Shown here: positions 1 through 13,566 of the stretch, piece by piece
How the letters are laid out: each line of letters opens with the position of its first letter
How positions within the stretch are numbered: position 1 is the first letter of the stretch
NCBI GenBank assembly: GCA_958510825.1
Contig: OY294044.1
Span: 76,244,895 to 76,308,894, forward strand
Direction: 5' to 3'
DNA length: 64,000 nt
From: Brachypterus glaber
Lineage: Eukaryota; Arthropoda; Insecta; Coleoptera; Kateretidae
Translations under genes and position numbers: made by a program
Notes under the pieces: model-generated
Database searches by the model: none
What the model was told of the DNA's origin: nothing
The model's input: only the letters and a program-made list of their open reading frames with translations

Positions 1-282
1 AACCGAACTAACTTCTAGGTGGACCGCCAAAAGAGTTACCCACTATACAAAACGCACCAGTTTGATTTTGAATAAAATTTTATCTGGCAATAGGCACTTA
101 GTGCGTTTTACTTGTAGATTATTTCAAATGTTTCTGCACTAAGCGACTTAGTGTTTGTTTGTCGAAACGTGCATTTTTGTAACAATTATTACAAAAATTA
201 AAAAACAACAGTGAAAGTTAAATTTGTCAATATCTCAAAACCATGTTTTTGGACTTAGTGCTCTTTACTTGTAAGCCGACGA
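1..282. repeat. Dispersed repeat, copy 1 (partial at window edge)
   Basis: The first ~115 bases match 60293-60400, and 175-282 matches 61172-61272, both in the same orientation. The shared left end reads ACCGAACTAACTTCTAGG. The right end contains ACTTAGTGCTCTTTAC followed by a run ending in AAGCCGAC. The second copy is about 700 bp longer because of internal extra sequence. No coding potential is apparent, and the class is unknown. Confidence 0.75.
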
Positions 283-960
283 TATATACACCATTTTATC
301 TGTTTTATTAACCGGAATATAATTATAGATTAAAATCCTGATACATTTTACAAAAACAAATACTAAAATTAGAAAAACACTTACATGATACAAGTATCTG
401 CTCTTCTTTGTATTGTTTTTGGCAATGTTTATATCATGGTTCAACAATAGACATCTTAGCCTACACATGAAAACTGCCACAATCTTGATCTTGGATCAGC
501 AAAACATTATTGAACATTTTATATCTGAACTGAATTGACAAACTTTTAGGTTCTTAACGAAATTCATTACGTATAAACAAGAGCGGTGCTCTCCCTAATT
601 AAAAAGAAATTATATTTTGGCTAAATGTTTAGGTTAATTATCACCATCGGATAAAAAAATATGTTATTTATTTCCGTTATTAAATTAATAATGACGTACG
701 ATACATAAAACGAAACAAATAGTTTCTGTAAATACTGGATGATGCTTTAAATTAACCGAAACATGTAACCAAAATACAGTTTATTTTTAATAAGGATATT
801 GCTTTAACCCTGCTTGAAAATACTTGGTTTCTTTTCAGTAAGCTTCTCATTTAATAAAGGTTATGAATTACGAACATTCTAAAATCAATAGGTGCAACTT
901 CTCTACGCTGTCAATTGTGTACTGACAAGGAGTGAAGTTCATTGTCTGCTTTGCGTAATA
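283..960. other. AT-rich sequence, nothing recognised
   Basis: Low-complexity AT-rich DNA with only short open frames that lack family resemblance. I see no exon, RNA gene or clear repeat boundary here. Confidence 0.5.
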
Positions 961-2290
961 TAAATTCTCATACATATCAAGTGCTCCTGGATTTTGTATT
1001 TGGGAGACGCGTAGAAGCATGAAATGTGTTTTTGAAGGGGCCGTCAACCCTAAATTTATGAATAATAGGTCAAATTTATGTTGAAAATGACAAAAAATAC
1101 TCAACAATGTAATCAATACAGTGCGGCCCAAAAGTCACGTCTTCTAAACTTTTCTTCTTCTTCTTCTTCTTCTTTCCTATTTGTTATTGGCGTTGTATAT
1201 ACGTTTCCGCCAATTTCACCCGCGGGATTTGACTTCACTACCGCACAAATTACTTGTAACTTCGGTTTTATTTTTATTATTTTTCACTAATTGTTACTTT
1301 TATTTTGGCAGAGGGGTACCAGCGGTAAGTCTCAGAAATGAAAGAGATGATAGAGGATTACACTGCCACTCGAATTTTTTCAAAAAAATCTACAATGATT
1401 GCAACCACTTTCTAAACTTTTAAACTAATTTAAGATCACGCAAATAAGACAACCTAAATTACACAAACCCACAAAATAAAGGTCTTGACATAATATCGTG
1501 ACTATGGTGATCCGACTTATTTTTTGATGCTAAAAACTCAGAATAGCAAATATACGCTCATAATTTTGCGCTAGGGCTAAAAAAACCCTAAAATAGAGTT
1601 GAACCATACTTGGCCCATTATGACAATAAATAGGACTTAAGTGCTCCTGGATTTTGTATTTAGGAGACGCGTAGAAGCATGAAATATGTTTTTGAAGGGG
1701 CCGTCAACCCTAAATTTTGGAATAATAGGTCAAATTTATGTTGAAAATCACAAAAAATACTCAACAATGTAATCAATAGGTACAGTGTGGTCTAAAAGTC
1801 ACGCTTTCTAAACTTTTAAACTAATTTAAGATCACGCAAATTAGACAACCTAAATTACACATAAATTCTCATACATATCAAGTGCTCCTGGATTTTGTAT
1901 TTGGGAGACGCGTAGAAGCATGAAATGTGTTTTTGAAGGGGCCGTCAACCCTAAATTTATGAATAATAGGTCAAATTTATGTTGAAAATCACAAAAAATA
2001 CTCAACAATGTAATCAATAGGTACAGTGTGGTCTAAAAGTCACGCTTTCTAAACTTTTAAACTAATTTAAGATCACGCAAATTAGACAACCTAAATTACA
2101 CAGTCCCACAAAAAACAAAAAAGGTCGTGACATAATATTGTGACTATGGTTATCCGACTTATTTTTCGATGCTTAAAACGAATCCCACCTCAGAATAGCC
2201 AATATACGCTCATAATTTTGCGCTTGGGCTAAAAAACCCCCTAAAATAGGGTTGAACCATACTTGGCCAATATGACAATAAATATGTGTT
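961..2290. repeat. Array of three related units with Tc1-MITE-like pieces
   Basis: A segment beginning AAGTGCTCCTGGATTTTG recurs at 979, 1639 and 1880. It is followed each time by GGGGCCGTCAACCCTAAA and by a CAGTGYGG...AAAAGTCACG stretch resembling the TIR of the 31597-32288 MITE. Units one and three also share the right flank containing TCCGACTTATTTTT and the run ending in GACAATAAATA. Unit two is shorter, with a unit 2 to unit 3 period of about 241 bp. This looks like local duplication of a transposable element rather than a gene. Confidence 0.75.
1154..1409 (-). mobile_element. Retroposed insertion with 12-bp target duplication
   Basis: TTCTAAACTTTT is present at 1142-1153 and again at 1410-1421. 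The corresponding site in the sibling unit (2046 onward) has it only once, so this is a filled versus empty site comparison. The 256-bp insert has a (TTC)n run at its left end, which is a (GAA)n tail when read on the minus strand. A long target-site duplication plus a simple 3' tail is the hallmark of LINE-driven (SINE-like) retroposition. I see no clear A/B-box pair in it. Confidence 0.7.
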
Positions 2291-2790
2291 AAAAATTGTT
2301 GAAAAATGTACTGATTTTAGCTCAGACTACCCTAAAGTGGGGTAAAATCGCCCTAAAATGGGGTTAACCACCCCTTGAATGAAAATAGGATAAATAAAGG
2401 AACGACGAAGCACGAAAATGTGTTCTTCTTAAACATTGGTATATAGCCTAATATACCCCTCTCGATTTTTTGTCTCTCTCAGATAGCTGAACTACCACAA
2501 AAAGGGTAGAAATCACCCCTCAGGTTAAATTTCAATAAGTACACGCGGAAAATCGTTCAAAACTGCAAATTTAATCTAAGGGGTGATTTCTGCCCATTCG
2601 TTCTTCGTCCATTAATTTATTTATCGTATTTTCACCTAAAGGATGGTTAACCCCATTTTAGGGCGATTTTACCCTACTTTAGGGTAGTCTGAGCCCCTCG
2701 CTAAAATCAGTACATTTTTCTAGCGCCAAATTTTGAGCGTATATTGGCTATTCTGAGGTCGTATTCGTTTTTAGCATTTTTATGGGGCTG
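2166..2790. repeat. Long inverted repeat
   Basis: The left arm (about 2166-2405) and right arm (about 2608-2790) are reverse complements over blocks including GGGGTAAAATCGCCCTAAAA and CTCAGAATAGCCAATATACG. They are separated by a ~200-bp spacer that itself holds a smaller inverted pair. The structure fits a foldback or MITE-type element. No ORF of note. Confidence 0.75.
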
Positions 2791-2859
2791 TGTTATCCTC
2801 CCTGCTCATTATTTATATGCCAGTTTATATGCCAAGCAAATATATAGTTTAAGATATCT

Positions 2860-3640
2860 TATTTAAATGCTACGAATTTGAGTTTTATGTCACAATTCTT
2901 TCAAAGTTAAGAGGGGGTTTAGTCACCCTGGGTGATTTGTAAAAAATATCATAGACATGTATTTTTTATGCACCTGCCCGTCTAGACGCGTATGTGTGTC
3001 ATATTTTTGTAAGCACGATAACTCAAAAATTCGGACATACCCAAATTTTTATAATCTAATAATAGAAATATTCATCACTTTAAAAAGAAACTTCTGGAAC
3101 TTTTGAAATCACCCAAAAACCTTTTTTATCAGTCAAACGGTATGACCTGTAGGTCTCTGGGCAGACCTTAAAACGGTTAAATATATTAAAATTTGGAAAT
3201 ATTTTTTTCCTCCATAACATAGAGGTCGCTTGAAAATAAAAATGGAACATACTTTTGCTAAACGCGTTGAACGCACATATCAAGTAGAACCTAAAAGTTC
3301 ATTTAAAATTGCTGGGTCACTGGGCTGATCATGTTTAGCAAAAAAGGCCCCTTAAATGACATTGATTTATTAACCTGTCGTCTATTCTCAAATAAATGGA
3401 CGTGATACATTATTAAATCGTTGTCATTCCGAGATAATTGTTTTGGCTAAACATGTTACTTGTAAAGTAACAGCGGGGCCGGTGAACTTACCGGACACAC
3501 GAATTCTCAATTTTTTTTAAAACCAAAAAAAAGTACTTACCTTAAATAGTATTTTTGCAAAAAAAAAATTGCTGATTACTCACAAATTAGCGAGAAATTA
3601 ATTTAAAAAAGTCCGAATTTTGTGCATTTTTAAGTACATT
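2860..3640. other. Fragmentary repeat end, otherwise unassigned
   Basis: 2860-2950 resembles the right-hand TIR region of the CAGTGCGG MITE family (AGTTAAGAGGGGG followed by a degraded GTCAC). The rest to 3640 is AT-rich, with short frames but no recognisable domain. Confidence 0.4.
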
Positions 3641-3806
3641 TCTCTTCTTCTTCTTCTGCTTCTCTACTTCAATTTAGGACCCTGCTAAGATGATAAATAA
3701 ACAGCGTTGTCAGATTGTGCATATATTGAAAACGTTTTTTTCTGAGGTTAATAATAAAAATGTACAAAAAGCAATCAAAAACTATAATTTTAAACACAAA
3801 CTTAAA

Positions 3807-3970
3807 CCAACGCCTCCCATTAAAAAAAAACACCAAACCAGCAAACTACCAAACCAAACCATTGTTAACGTTAACCAACGCCTCCTATTAAAAAAAAAAC
3901 CAAACCAGCAAACTACCAAACCAAACCATTTTTAACGTAAACTAACACACCCATTAAAAAAAACACTAAC
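3807..3970. repeat. 68-bp minisatellite, about 2.4 units
   Basis: CCAACGCCTCC starts units at about 3807 and 3875, and a degenerate third unit starts near 3941. Units contain ACCAAACCAGCAAACTACCA and AACGTTAACC. The open frame across it (lysine/proline/asparagine rich) is a by-product of the repeat. Confidence 0.75.
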
Positions 3971-4388
3971 CAGAAATTCGTGAGTATTTTAACAATTTTT
4001 TATTATAAAAATTTCAACAATTATTTTATTATATTTATTAATTTTCAGAGAATAGTAAGAGAGCCACTGAAATCAGTGCTGCTACTACAAACCTCGCTTT
4101 CGGCCGTATGATCTTCGGCCGTAATACCCACACCGCTAATATCTAATACTTACATCTGACAACGCTGCATTTTTTTACAAACATACACGAAGTTAGAAAC
4201 ATACATGCACGAAGTTAGAAACATGTAATCTGTCATCATTCTTTGTAAAACAAACAGTTATTTTTAAATATAAATTTGTTCTAGATAAAAAACAACATTT
4301 TCTGCATTCAGAATTATTTATAATTGTTAGTTTTAGCATTACAGTGAAAAATTAGTACAAGATTGGCGTTATTTTTTGTGTCCGGTAA

Positions 4389-4523
4389 GGGCCACTTGCA
4401 CCAACTTTTGTTCAGGGATTATCTCGACTAAACCGAGTTTAAGTTAAAAATGCTGCGTTCTGATTGGTTGACCCTCAATTTAATCCAAGTTTAAAGTTAA
4501 ACCATCGTTGGTGCAAGTGGCCC
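4389..4523. mobile_element. 135-bp PIF/Harbinger-type MITE, copy 1
   Basis: Terminal inverted repeats begin GGGCCACTTGCACCAA, and the whole is flanked by TAA on both sides (4386-4388, 4524-4526). A second copy of identical length with the same TAA flanks lies at 63049-63183. Three-base TAA/TTA duplications and GGG-initial TIRs are typical of PIF/Harbinger MITEs. It is too small to encode a transposase. Confidence 0.85.
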
Positions 4524-4932
4524 TAAGTTCACCGAAACCGTAACAGCAACCTTTAACAGGCAAGCAAGCCATCTAAGCAGAATCTCCTGTTATTTTAACG
4601 TCATTACCAAGGCATCGAAATTACATTAATTTTTTAAATTTGATTTAGTGACCTTTAAACTATATTAAGTTTTAGTTTGGTGGGTATAGGTCTTTTTCTT
4701 TAAGAAAAACTACTTTTTAAACTTGCCGACGTTTCGTAAAATATATTTACTTCCTCAGGGCTCTAAAAACAAATACATAAAACAATTTTACTAAGAAAAG
4801 CTACTTCACTGTAATAATATAAATATGTAAAATTATGTTAAACAACATTTCTAATTTTAAAATAGTTCTAAAAACATTCAAGTAAAAAAGAAATATAATA
4901 AACAAATTAGTTAATAATTCAAGTTAAAAAAA

Positions 4933-4978
<46 letters not shown>

Positions 4979-7035
4979 AAAAAAAAAATATTTGGTTATA
5001 TTGATTTTTTGGGGTTTTAATGAATGATATTAAGAATAAGTTAAAAAAAAGGAAGGGTAAAAAAAGATTGTTTTAAAAACTTACTGTTAATAGAGTTTTT
5101 CTTTGTTAAATATATACATAATAAATAAATAAAAATTAAAACAGAAATCACAGATATACATTTTAACACAAGACATACATATAGTGAGAAACGAACTGCA
5201 CAGACTAAAATTAAAATAATCAGATGCTTGCTGATAAGCCGTGACGTTGAAAAACAAAGAAAAAAAAATATTAATAATTAAAATTATATTTTTTTAAGAA
5301 AAGACAAGTTAATGGTTTTTAACTACTTTTATTTTGTCTAGTATATTAAAATACGCAGAGCTTAAATTAGCTATTTCCGATTTTTTATTAGTTGCATTTT
5401 CACTTTCTAGCTTTATTTTTATCATTTCATTAACTTGTCTTTTCTTTAAATTTTTTTGCCTTCCTTGTATATTAATTTTTACTACGACCATCTATGCATA
5501 ATTTATTTTTTGCACGACCAAGACTAAAACCTAATTTTACTTTCGTTTTCGAGACTAAACTTGCCGTTTTTCTCCCTAGGGAATAAAAATCACGGCAACC
5601 TTGATAATATTAAAATATTATACTTACTATGTGCTTTGCTGGTTCAAAAATTAGGTCTGGTGGTGTAATAAATTAGCGATTCAAACCAATTTATTTGATT
5701 TTAACAAAGAAAACCTTTAAAAATAACATTGTTATAACAATTTGTACATAACTTAAAATTTATCATCTTCCTCCTTATGACGTTTGTGTCAACCATATTA
5801 AAAAACAATTGAAATCGCGATAGCCATGAAACTGACTCGCTACGCTCACTCAGGAAACACTAATGCAGCGGGACTAAAACAGCCAGTTTAGTCCCTTGGT
5901 ATATAAATAACTAATATTTCACCTGTACTATTATTATAATATATAGACAGCATCTTATGAACTTTATGCAGATGATAAAGCTAATTTCGTGGTATTTAGA
6001 GACTATTTTTCTCAACATAACGGGTATTTTGACGTTAATTATTGGGCACTAACTGACCTACATGACGTCATATCGACACTCCCATGCAACAAGGATGTAA
6101 CTCAAGTTAGACCTATTTTGAGTTATTCTCATAAGTAAATCCCTGGAAAAAAGACACACATGCTGGTACTACTCAGATTTCTCCACAGGCCATTTTAACC
6201 AAAAGTTTACTTAAAAACACTAAACTAAGAAATTATAAACTTGAATATTATAAGAAACAAACAATAAATAAACAATAAATACTTATACAGTTTAATAGAG
6301 AATTTTATAAGCTTTTAAATGATGTATCACATGGCTTCTTTTTCCACTTCAATCATTTCCTACCCTTAAATAACAAAAAAAATATATTTTAGAAATTTAG
6401 CTGTCGTGAAAAATGACAATATATGAGTTACGGCTTTGTTGCTTGGGGGTATCGATATTATGACGTTTTGCTATCGTCCCAGTGACGTGTATAAATCACA
6501 GCCCAGGGAGGTAACATTACTGACGTTATAATAAAGTCAGAAATATGAAATTTCATTTCATTCAACATTACATATCTCTTCAAAGGATTTTGCCCATGAG
6601 AAAATGAACCCACAAGGCTGGAGGCGGAGTAGGTTAATTTTAGAGAGGGCAATATTAAAAATGAGATCATATGACAGAATTTCATAGAAATTTTTTTGCC
6701 ATTACTACCTCCACATATCTGCTATTGTCCAGTGAAAGCAATTTTCCACAGGCATAGAATAGTATATTCTATAACTAGTATGGAATAGACAATATTCAGC
6801 GCGAGCGGCAGGCGAGTATGACGGTCCCGCGAGCGCGGAATGACTATTTCATACGTGTTGTAGACTATACTTTTTCTTCGACTGCAAATATTAAACACTG
6901 TATGGCTTTAAACTGCGGACAAGGTTAAAAACAATGTTTTCTGTGACTCAACATTGCAAATGCAACAAAACACATATTTTTAAATAAAGCAATTAATGTT
7001 ATTTAATAATTTTATCAAATCAGTACTTAAAAAGA
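4524..7035. other. AT-rich interval with simple repeats
   Basis: Contains an (AT)n run at 4938-4974, A/T homopolymer tracts, and a GC-rich patch near 6800-6840 (GCGCGAGCGGCAGGCGAG) that may be part of a degraded element. A perfect TGACGTCA lies at 6063-6070. No exon or complete element was recognised. Confidence 0.4.
4938..4974. repeat. (AT)n microsatellite
   Basis: An uninterrupted AT dinucleotide tract of about 36 bp inside AT-rich DNA. Confidence 0.95.
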
Positions 7036-7046
7036 TTTTCATTTAA

Positions 7047-7415
7047 TTTTAGCACATATTTACAAATTATAATGCAAAAATTAAAGGTTATGTCAGATTG
7101 TCCTGACAGATATCAGGTTTAAATATTTAACAATAGAACTAAATTGATAAAAAAGTGGTCAAATATTAAGAAAAACTAATAAACTTTATATAATTTTAAG
7201 GCAAAACTTTAAATTGCATTAAATTATTCAATATTTCATGGTAAATTATATATATTTTTGCTAATTTTGCTACAGTTTTCTTTACTTTTGTAAACAAGAG
7301 ATGGCACTACATGTGCTCATTCTAACACTTAATATGGAATATTCATACCGTATCTAGAGCTAGAATGGATTCATTCTGTGTTTGAAAAGTGTGTGTGTTT
7401 GCTTACATTCTAAAG
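7047..7415. repeat. Dispersed repeat, inverted partner at 54180-54620
   Basis: About 370 bp matches the reverse complement of 54180-54620. Shared blocks include TAGAGCTAGAATGGATTCAT, AAGAGATGGCACTACATG and TATCAGGTTTAAATATTTAA. The distal copy carries an (AT)n expansion at the place where this copy has a short AT tract. Class unknown, non-coding. Confidence 0.8.
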
Positions 7416-7628
7416 CAATTGTAAAAAAAATCCATACTAATCCGATGATGTACATCAAATTATCAGGCTAACTAATAGTCTAAAATAGTCTATAGCGACT
7501 GAACTGCCATTGCTTACTGTTTAGTAATTCCAAAAAAGACTTTATAGTCATAAATCTTTGATCAATATATACATTTTAAAACTTCTTTTAGTGGTAGAAA
7601 ACAATAAGTGGCGCCTCAACATTAAATT

Positions 7629-7750
7629 GACGTCCCAGCGACGTACGATTTTGATGACGTCAATATTTGACCAAAAACTGACGTCTTGTCGAAGTCTAAT
7701 ATGCGTCGTATGTATGACGTCTCAAATATTACCTAAAACTGACGTCGGGG
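7629..7750. repeat. Cluster of GACGTC palindromes
   Basis: GACGTC or GACGT recurs at least six times in about 120 bp, including one perfect TGACGTCA (7655-7662). Units are loosely spaced by 20-35 bp and share TGACGTC followed by A/T-rich linkers such as CAATATTTGACC. This is probably the repetitive part of a mobile element. TGACGTCA is also the CREB/ATF consensus, but nothing nearby looks like a promoter. Confidence 0.5.
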
Positions 7751-9036
7751 ACGTTATCTGGTTTCCTGGGAACAAGATATAGCCATAAGGACGGGATATT
7801 TTTACCAAGAATACACCACAGAAAATCGAAAATAGTTCTTTGATATAACAAGTTTGATAATGTAGGTAATATTATAACAAAATATTAACTAAAATATAAA
7901 TTAAGGTAATTTTAATGTCATATTAGGTTATTTTTTATTCAATATTAATAAAATTTAACAAATTTAGATATTTTTTATTCCAAAAATTAGTAAAGAGTAA
8001 GTAAAAAGAAGGTAAATGATGTGTATCTTATTTTTGTACAATAAAAACGAAAACGAAAAAAAAAAAAAATAATAAAAAACAATCATTTTTTTATACATAT
8101 AATTTTCAACTGATTTCAAAATGTCAAAAATTACAGGGTCCATTAAATAAAATAGTAATTATATACCAAGGTAGAGAAGACATTTTGTATAGCCGAGCGT
8201 ATTATTTAATAGTGCGAGGCTATAAAAGTCTTCCCTACCGTGGCTTATATATTATTTTTTTCACTACTAGCACTATTTAACTGTTTTTATTCAAATAATA
8301 AAATAAATTATTAACAGAAATTATATTTCTTGAAATTTTCATAAAAATCAAGTAGCCTTGTTCAATGACATTTGCTGAAATAAACACTTTGAACTGACGT
8401 TTAAAAATTTAGTTTTTTATTTTTTTTTCATAATATTTAGCTTGATTGATTAATTAGTAATAATTATAATTAATTATATTTAATAAATAGAAAGTTATTT
8501 AAAGCTATTTTCTTGGGTTTAATTAGTAAAAATTTCAAAAAGAACTGAAACATTTAAAGTGACAGCAATCAATTCTTTATAAAATTTACTCCTACTAGGA
8601 GAGAAAAAATTATTATTGCTATAGGTGAAGAAAATTGATTTCACAGTCTGAAGTCATGATCAATAATGGTATGTTCTAAAGCTAGTAATAAAAAAACATA
8701 TTTATGCACGGCGAAACCGGAAGTAAAACAAAAAAATCCGGTATTTTGTAACCAATGTAAAATTATATAAATCATCAAAGCTTTGTTTTTATCAAATATA
8801 GATTAATCTTAATCGTAGACCTATATAAAACTCACCAGGTATTGGGATTTTTCAGGTTGCTGAAAGTGAATCTGACAATAAAAAGTCCATTTCACGAGCG
8901 GAGGTGAAAAATTGGTAAAAAAATAAATCCGCAAATTATAGCCAATGTAAAATTATATAATATAGGGTGTTCGTTAATCGATTTGTCAAGTTACTGTATT
9001 TTTTGGTAGCACAGCAGTAAATATCCCAACTAAAAT
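7751..9036. other. AT-rich interval with one shared repeat block
   Basis: 8150-8320 shares sequence with 35150-35335 (AATAGTAATTATATACCA, TAGCCGAGCGTATTA, GTGCGAGGCTATAA, TTTTTTCACTACTAG). It is therefore a dispersed element of roughly 170 bp. The remainder shows nothing recognisable. Confidence 0.5.
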
Positions 9037-9328
9037 GGCTGCGTTCAATGGAAACAGCAAAACTAATCAAAAGTTATAAAATGATAAGTTTTGCTAGCAA
9101 ACTGCTGAACGGCAAATATCTGTCACTTGTCACAACCACAACCAGAAATACCCACAAAAAGTACATTCTCGCGCTTTTAAAAAATTAATTAAAACCAATC
9201 ATCTCAAAACGTTGATGAGGAATGATTGCCTTTGACATCTGTCAATCGAAACTCATATAGCGTTCAGTAGTGATTCGACAGCTTTCAATGAGTTTCGATG
9301 AGGTTTGCTGTTTCCATTGAACGCAGCC
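9037..9328. mobile_element. 292-bp MITE with 27-bp class TIRs
   Basis: The left end GGCTGCGTTCAATGGAAACA is the reverse complement of the right end TGTTTCCATTGAACGCAGCC. The triplet AAT flanks both sides. A shorter internal inverted pair is weaker. The size, TIRs and absence of an ORF fit a non-autonomous DNA transposon, superfamily uncertain. Confidence 0.8.
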
Positions 9329-10760
9329 AATGATTCATTTGCTACGTAGAAAGTGCTAATCTCATAAATTTATTAGCTACGCCAGAAGCAGTTTGTGTTT
9401 AGCGTATACCTAATTTAAATCAAATCAATTATGTTGCTACCGCCATGGCGCGCCATGACGCGTCAAACGAGCAAATTTGTATTAAATTTTAGGAAAACTT
9501 CAACCTAAACTTATACAAACTTTGCAAATTTAATTTAGCTATTACAAGATATATCATATAAAGACTACAGGGGATAAACAATTTAAGTCGCGGAATGAAA
9601 AATGTTCAGAAAACGAAATTTAAAGTTTAAAGCCTAAAGATCTACCCAAAATATTGTAAAACATAGGTTTTTGTATTTAATACATTCTTTGGTGTATATG
9701 TTACAGTAAAAGCTTGAAATTTGGTTAATCCTAGGATTAACATGTTAAACCTTGGATTTACCATATGGTAAAAGTACGAAAAAATGTATTATCTATATAA
9801 TTTCGGACTTCTACCACGTCAAAACGGTCAATCTTAGGATTTTCCATTTCATATTGGTAAAAGCTAGTTTTGGTTTTTTCAAAAATGTTCTTGTTGACGG
9901 TTATATCTATTAACAAAGTACTGAAAAAGAAACCAAAAACTACAAAAGGTTGATTTTTTATTCAACACATTGTTATATTCTACATATTATTCAAGTAAAG
10001 TTATGAAGTATTCAACATACACTGATAAACCATTTTATTTTTGTGTACAAAACATTTGGTTGGATATGGCCAATTGAATTATTTGGTTGTGACAAATAAA
10101 TATTATTCTTGTAAGTAACTATTTTGTAACAAAAAAAGATTTTTAAATTGAAATATTTGCATAAACTAAACAACTAAATATTTATTTGACTCTCTATGAC
10201 CTCTAATTTTTCTAGGGTGGGACTTTTTTTTTTTAGTCATAGTCATGAAAGGGTGGGATTTGTTTTTTTAGTCATAAACTTTTTTTTTTTGAGTTTTTGA
10301 GAAAGGATGGGACCTTTTTTTTTGTCGAGGAAAAAAACTGTGTTTTTAGGCCCTGAGTTTGGAAGCCTTGTCTGCCAGATAAAGACATTTTCGCACTGCT
10401 CCTCTTACACTTATTTTACTAGCAGAAATATCTGCGGAAGTGATAAAATTCCGGAAAACTATGCATTTCAAAATGTGATGGAAGTTTATCATGTACTAAC
10501 AAGTAAGCTTTTATAAATTTACAATATACATAAGTACTATCTTAAATGATCCGTAACTTTACTTGAATAATATGTAGAGTATAACAGTGTCGTAAATAAA
10601 AAATCTACTTATTGTAGTTTTTGTTTTCTTTTTTATTACTTTGTTAATAGAATCGGCGAATTTCCAGTGCTCGCATAGGCGCCGCGTCGACGCGTTGACG
10701 CGAGGTTTTAAATATATTCATTTTTATTTTCTTCGAAAAACACCGATATATTTACATACA

Positions 10761-11186
<426 letters not shown>

Positions 11187-11556
11187 ATTATTAATAATTT
11201 TAAAATTTTAATTTGTTTAATTATATTTATATATTTATATCACAGCACAAGCGCAAGCTTATTGTGAATTTGTTATGTTTATTACCAATTTCAATAAACA
11301 TTATTATTATTATAACGTTGATGAGTCATAACTGAATTTATTCCGATTAATGGATATAACTGCCAACAAGAACTTTTTTACAAACCAAAACTAGCTTTTA
11401 CCAATATGAAATGGAAAATTGACCGTTATGACGTGGTAGAAGTCCGAAATTATATAGATAATACATTTTTTCGTACTTTTATCACATCTAATTGGTAAAT
11501 CCTAGGTTTAACACGTCAATCCTAGGATTAACCAAACTTCGGCTTTTACTGTAATA

Positions 11557-13250
11557 TATACACGACATCTATACACCATTTTAAGTTGTTAGTCAGAATG
11601 TGTAAATTGTTATTCAGATTTATCAATTATATTTCGGAATATGTATATTGTACATATACATGTATGTATGGATGTATGTATGTACATATACATGTATGTA
11701 TATGTATATGTTTGTAAGTTGTAATTGAGATTTTTAATTTTAGATTTTAGAACCTCTAAATTGAAATTCAGATTTTTTAAATGTAAAAGTTTAAAATGTA
11801 ATTAAGATTTGTAACTTATATTTTAAAATGTACAAATTGTATATAAATATTGTAAATAATTTTGTATATAATTTTGTACAGTATCAAATTTTAGTTTAAA
11901 AAAAAAATAATTATGATCCGCCCCACTTCATTTATTTTTTTTAACAAATTCCCATAGTACGTACACTCTCATGCAAAATGTATAAACATAAATCTGTGCC
12001 AAATTTGAGCTTAATAAACAAAATTTGGCATCCTTAAAAACTGAACATTCAAATATTAATTATAATTTTTTTTTAAATTTTTGAATGAAAAGGGGCCAAT
12101 TTTGTTGTTTTATGCTAAAATTTAGCACAGAATCTTGTTTTCGATGAAATAAAAAATATAATAGTTATTTATTTATTTTTTAATTTTCAAATGAAGTAGG
12201 TATTCACGCTAAAATTTGGCATGGATTTAAAATAATATGATTTAAAAAAATCGTGTATTAAAAAACGGTATAATTTTTAAATTTTTGGGCCAGACAGAGC
12301 CATCCCGGGCCCGGGCAACCAAAATAGAATTGGTAATAACTAATGTTAGATTTGAGGTTAGATTCTTTGCAATAATTGTTAAAACTGTTTAATATATTAA
12401 TTCTGTCGTGTTATTCTTGATATATTTATTCATAAAATAATAAAAATGTTTAAATTTCTTAATTGTTTTATTGGGATAATATATAAAAATAAAATTTATT
12501 CAATTAAGTAAACTTATATATAAAAGCATATTTTATTTTCAATCGCTCCTAGAAAAAATATTGTTCCTAACGCATGCGTAGAGGCTTTTCCGCACTAGAC
12601 TGCTAGCCTGAACTCCGATACGCGTGGCTCAGGCAAATGCAATCTAGTGCGAAAAAGATCCTTTTCCACACTTGTTAGGAAACTAGTTATTTCCTACCTG
12701 AGAACATAGTAGGTGAATTTTTTTACAATTTTCATGGTCCATTTTAATTTTAAAACAGTGTTCAAATTTCAAATTTCATATAAATGGAAGAGAGCTCTAG
12801 CAACAAATAAAAAAGCCCTAATACCGCAGGAAAAAATTCTTACAAATTAGTTATTTTAAAACAGTTACAATTTAAAGTTTTACAAAATTGCGAGAAGAAT
12901 CAAGAATCGCCAACGAAAATTTTTAGATTTTACAATCCTTAATTAAACAAAAAAAAAAGAAAGGACTACAAAATAAACTGTCAACGCCCCCCCCTCGAAT
13001 CCGGACCACCCACGAATTCGGAACCTGAGGAAGCTTCGCCCGTTTTCCCTGAATCCGGACCTGCCCCTCTCGGCTCCTGGATAATTTTTACACCATTAAA
13101 CGTTTTAGATTCTGCTTCTCAAAACTAAATTTTCCAACTAGGAGCGCTCCTACGAGCAGCTCCGACGGAGCTAAAGCCAACGCGGAAAATTATTAAGGGG
13201 CTGACTGCCCCCCTCACGTCCCCTCTTAGGCTCTTTCCTGGCCCTAGAGT
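11557..13250. other. AT-rich interval, nothing coding recognised
   Basis: Contains TGTA-rich low-complexity sequence (11640-11715) and A/T tracts. A more GC-rich patch at 12980-13250 has CCCCCC runs and short palindromes such as AGGAGCGCTCCT. I found no exon signature on either strand. Confidence 0.4.
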
Positions 13251-13287
13251 TTATAGTACAGCATATGAAATCTAGTTTAAGGACTAT

Positions 13288-13422
13288 CCAGAAGCTTGCA
13301 TAAGAACATAAAACATAAGAATGCGATGACTTGATTGGATTATATGGTACATGGCACATTAACCACGGCATCGCATTGTTATGTTTTAATGTTTTATGTT
13401 CTTATGCAAGATTCTGGATAAG
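13288..13422. mobile_element. Short inverted-repeat element
   Basis: ATCCAGAAGCTTGCATAAGA on the left is mirrored by TCTTATGCAAGATTCTGGAT-like sequence on the right. Arms of ~50 bp surround a ~35-bp loop, consistent with a MITE. Confidence 0.7.
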
Positions 13423-13566
13423 TAAATTCAAATCACACAATATCCAAACAAATTTATTAATACCTACTCAATTAATTATAATTAAATTTAAATCCAATTT
13501 CCATTTATTTATATCAATCTAGCAAATTACGCATTCATTAAGTAACAACCCACATTTATCGAAATT

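Noticed and set aside
10307..10516. 69-codon frame in the nested element as a transposase fragment
   Set aside because: No recognisable motif, and it starts in a homopolymer tract.
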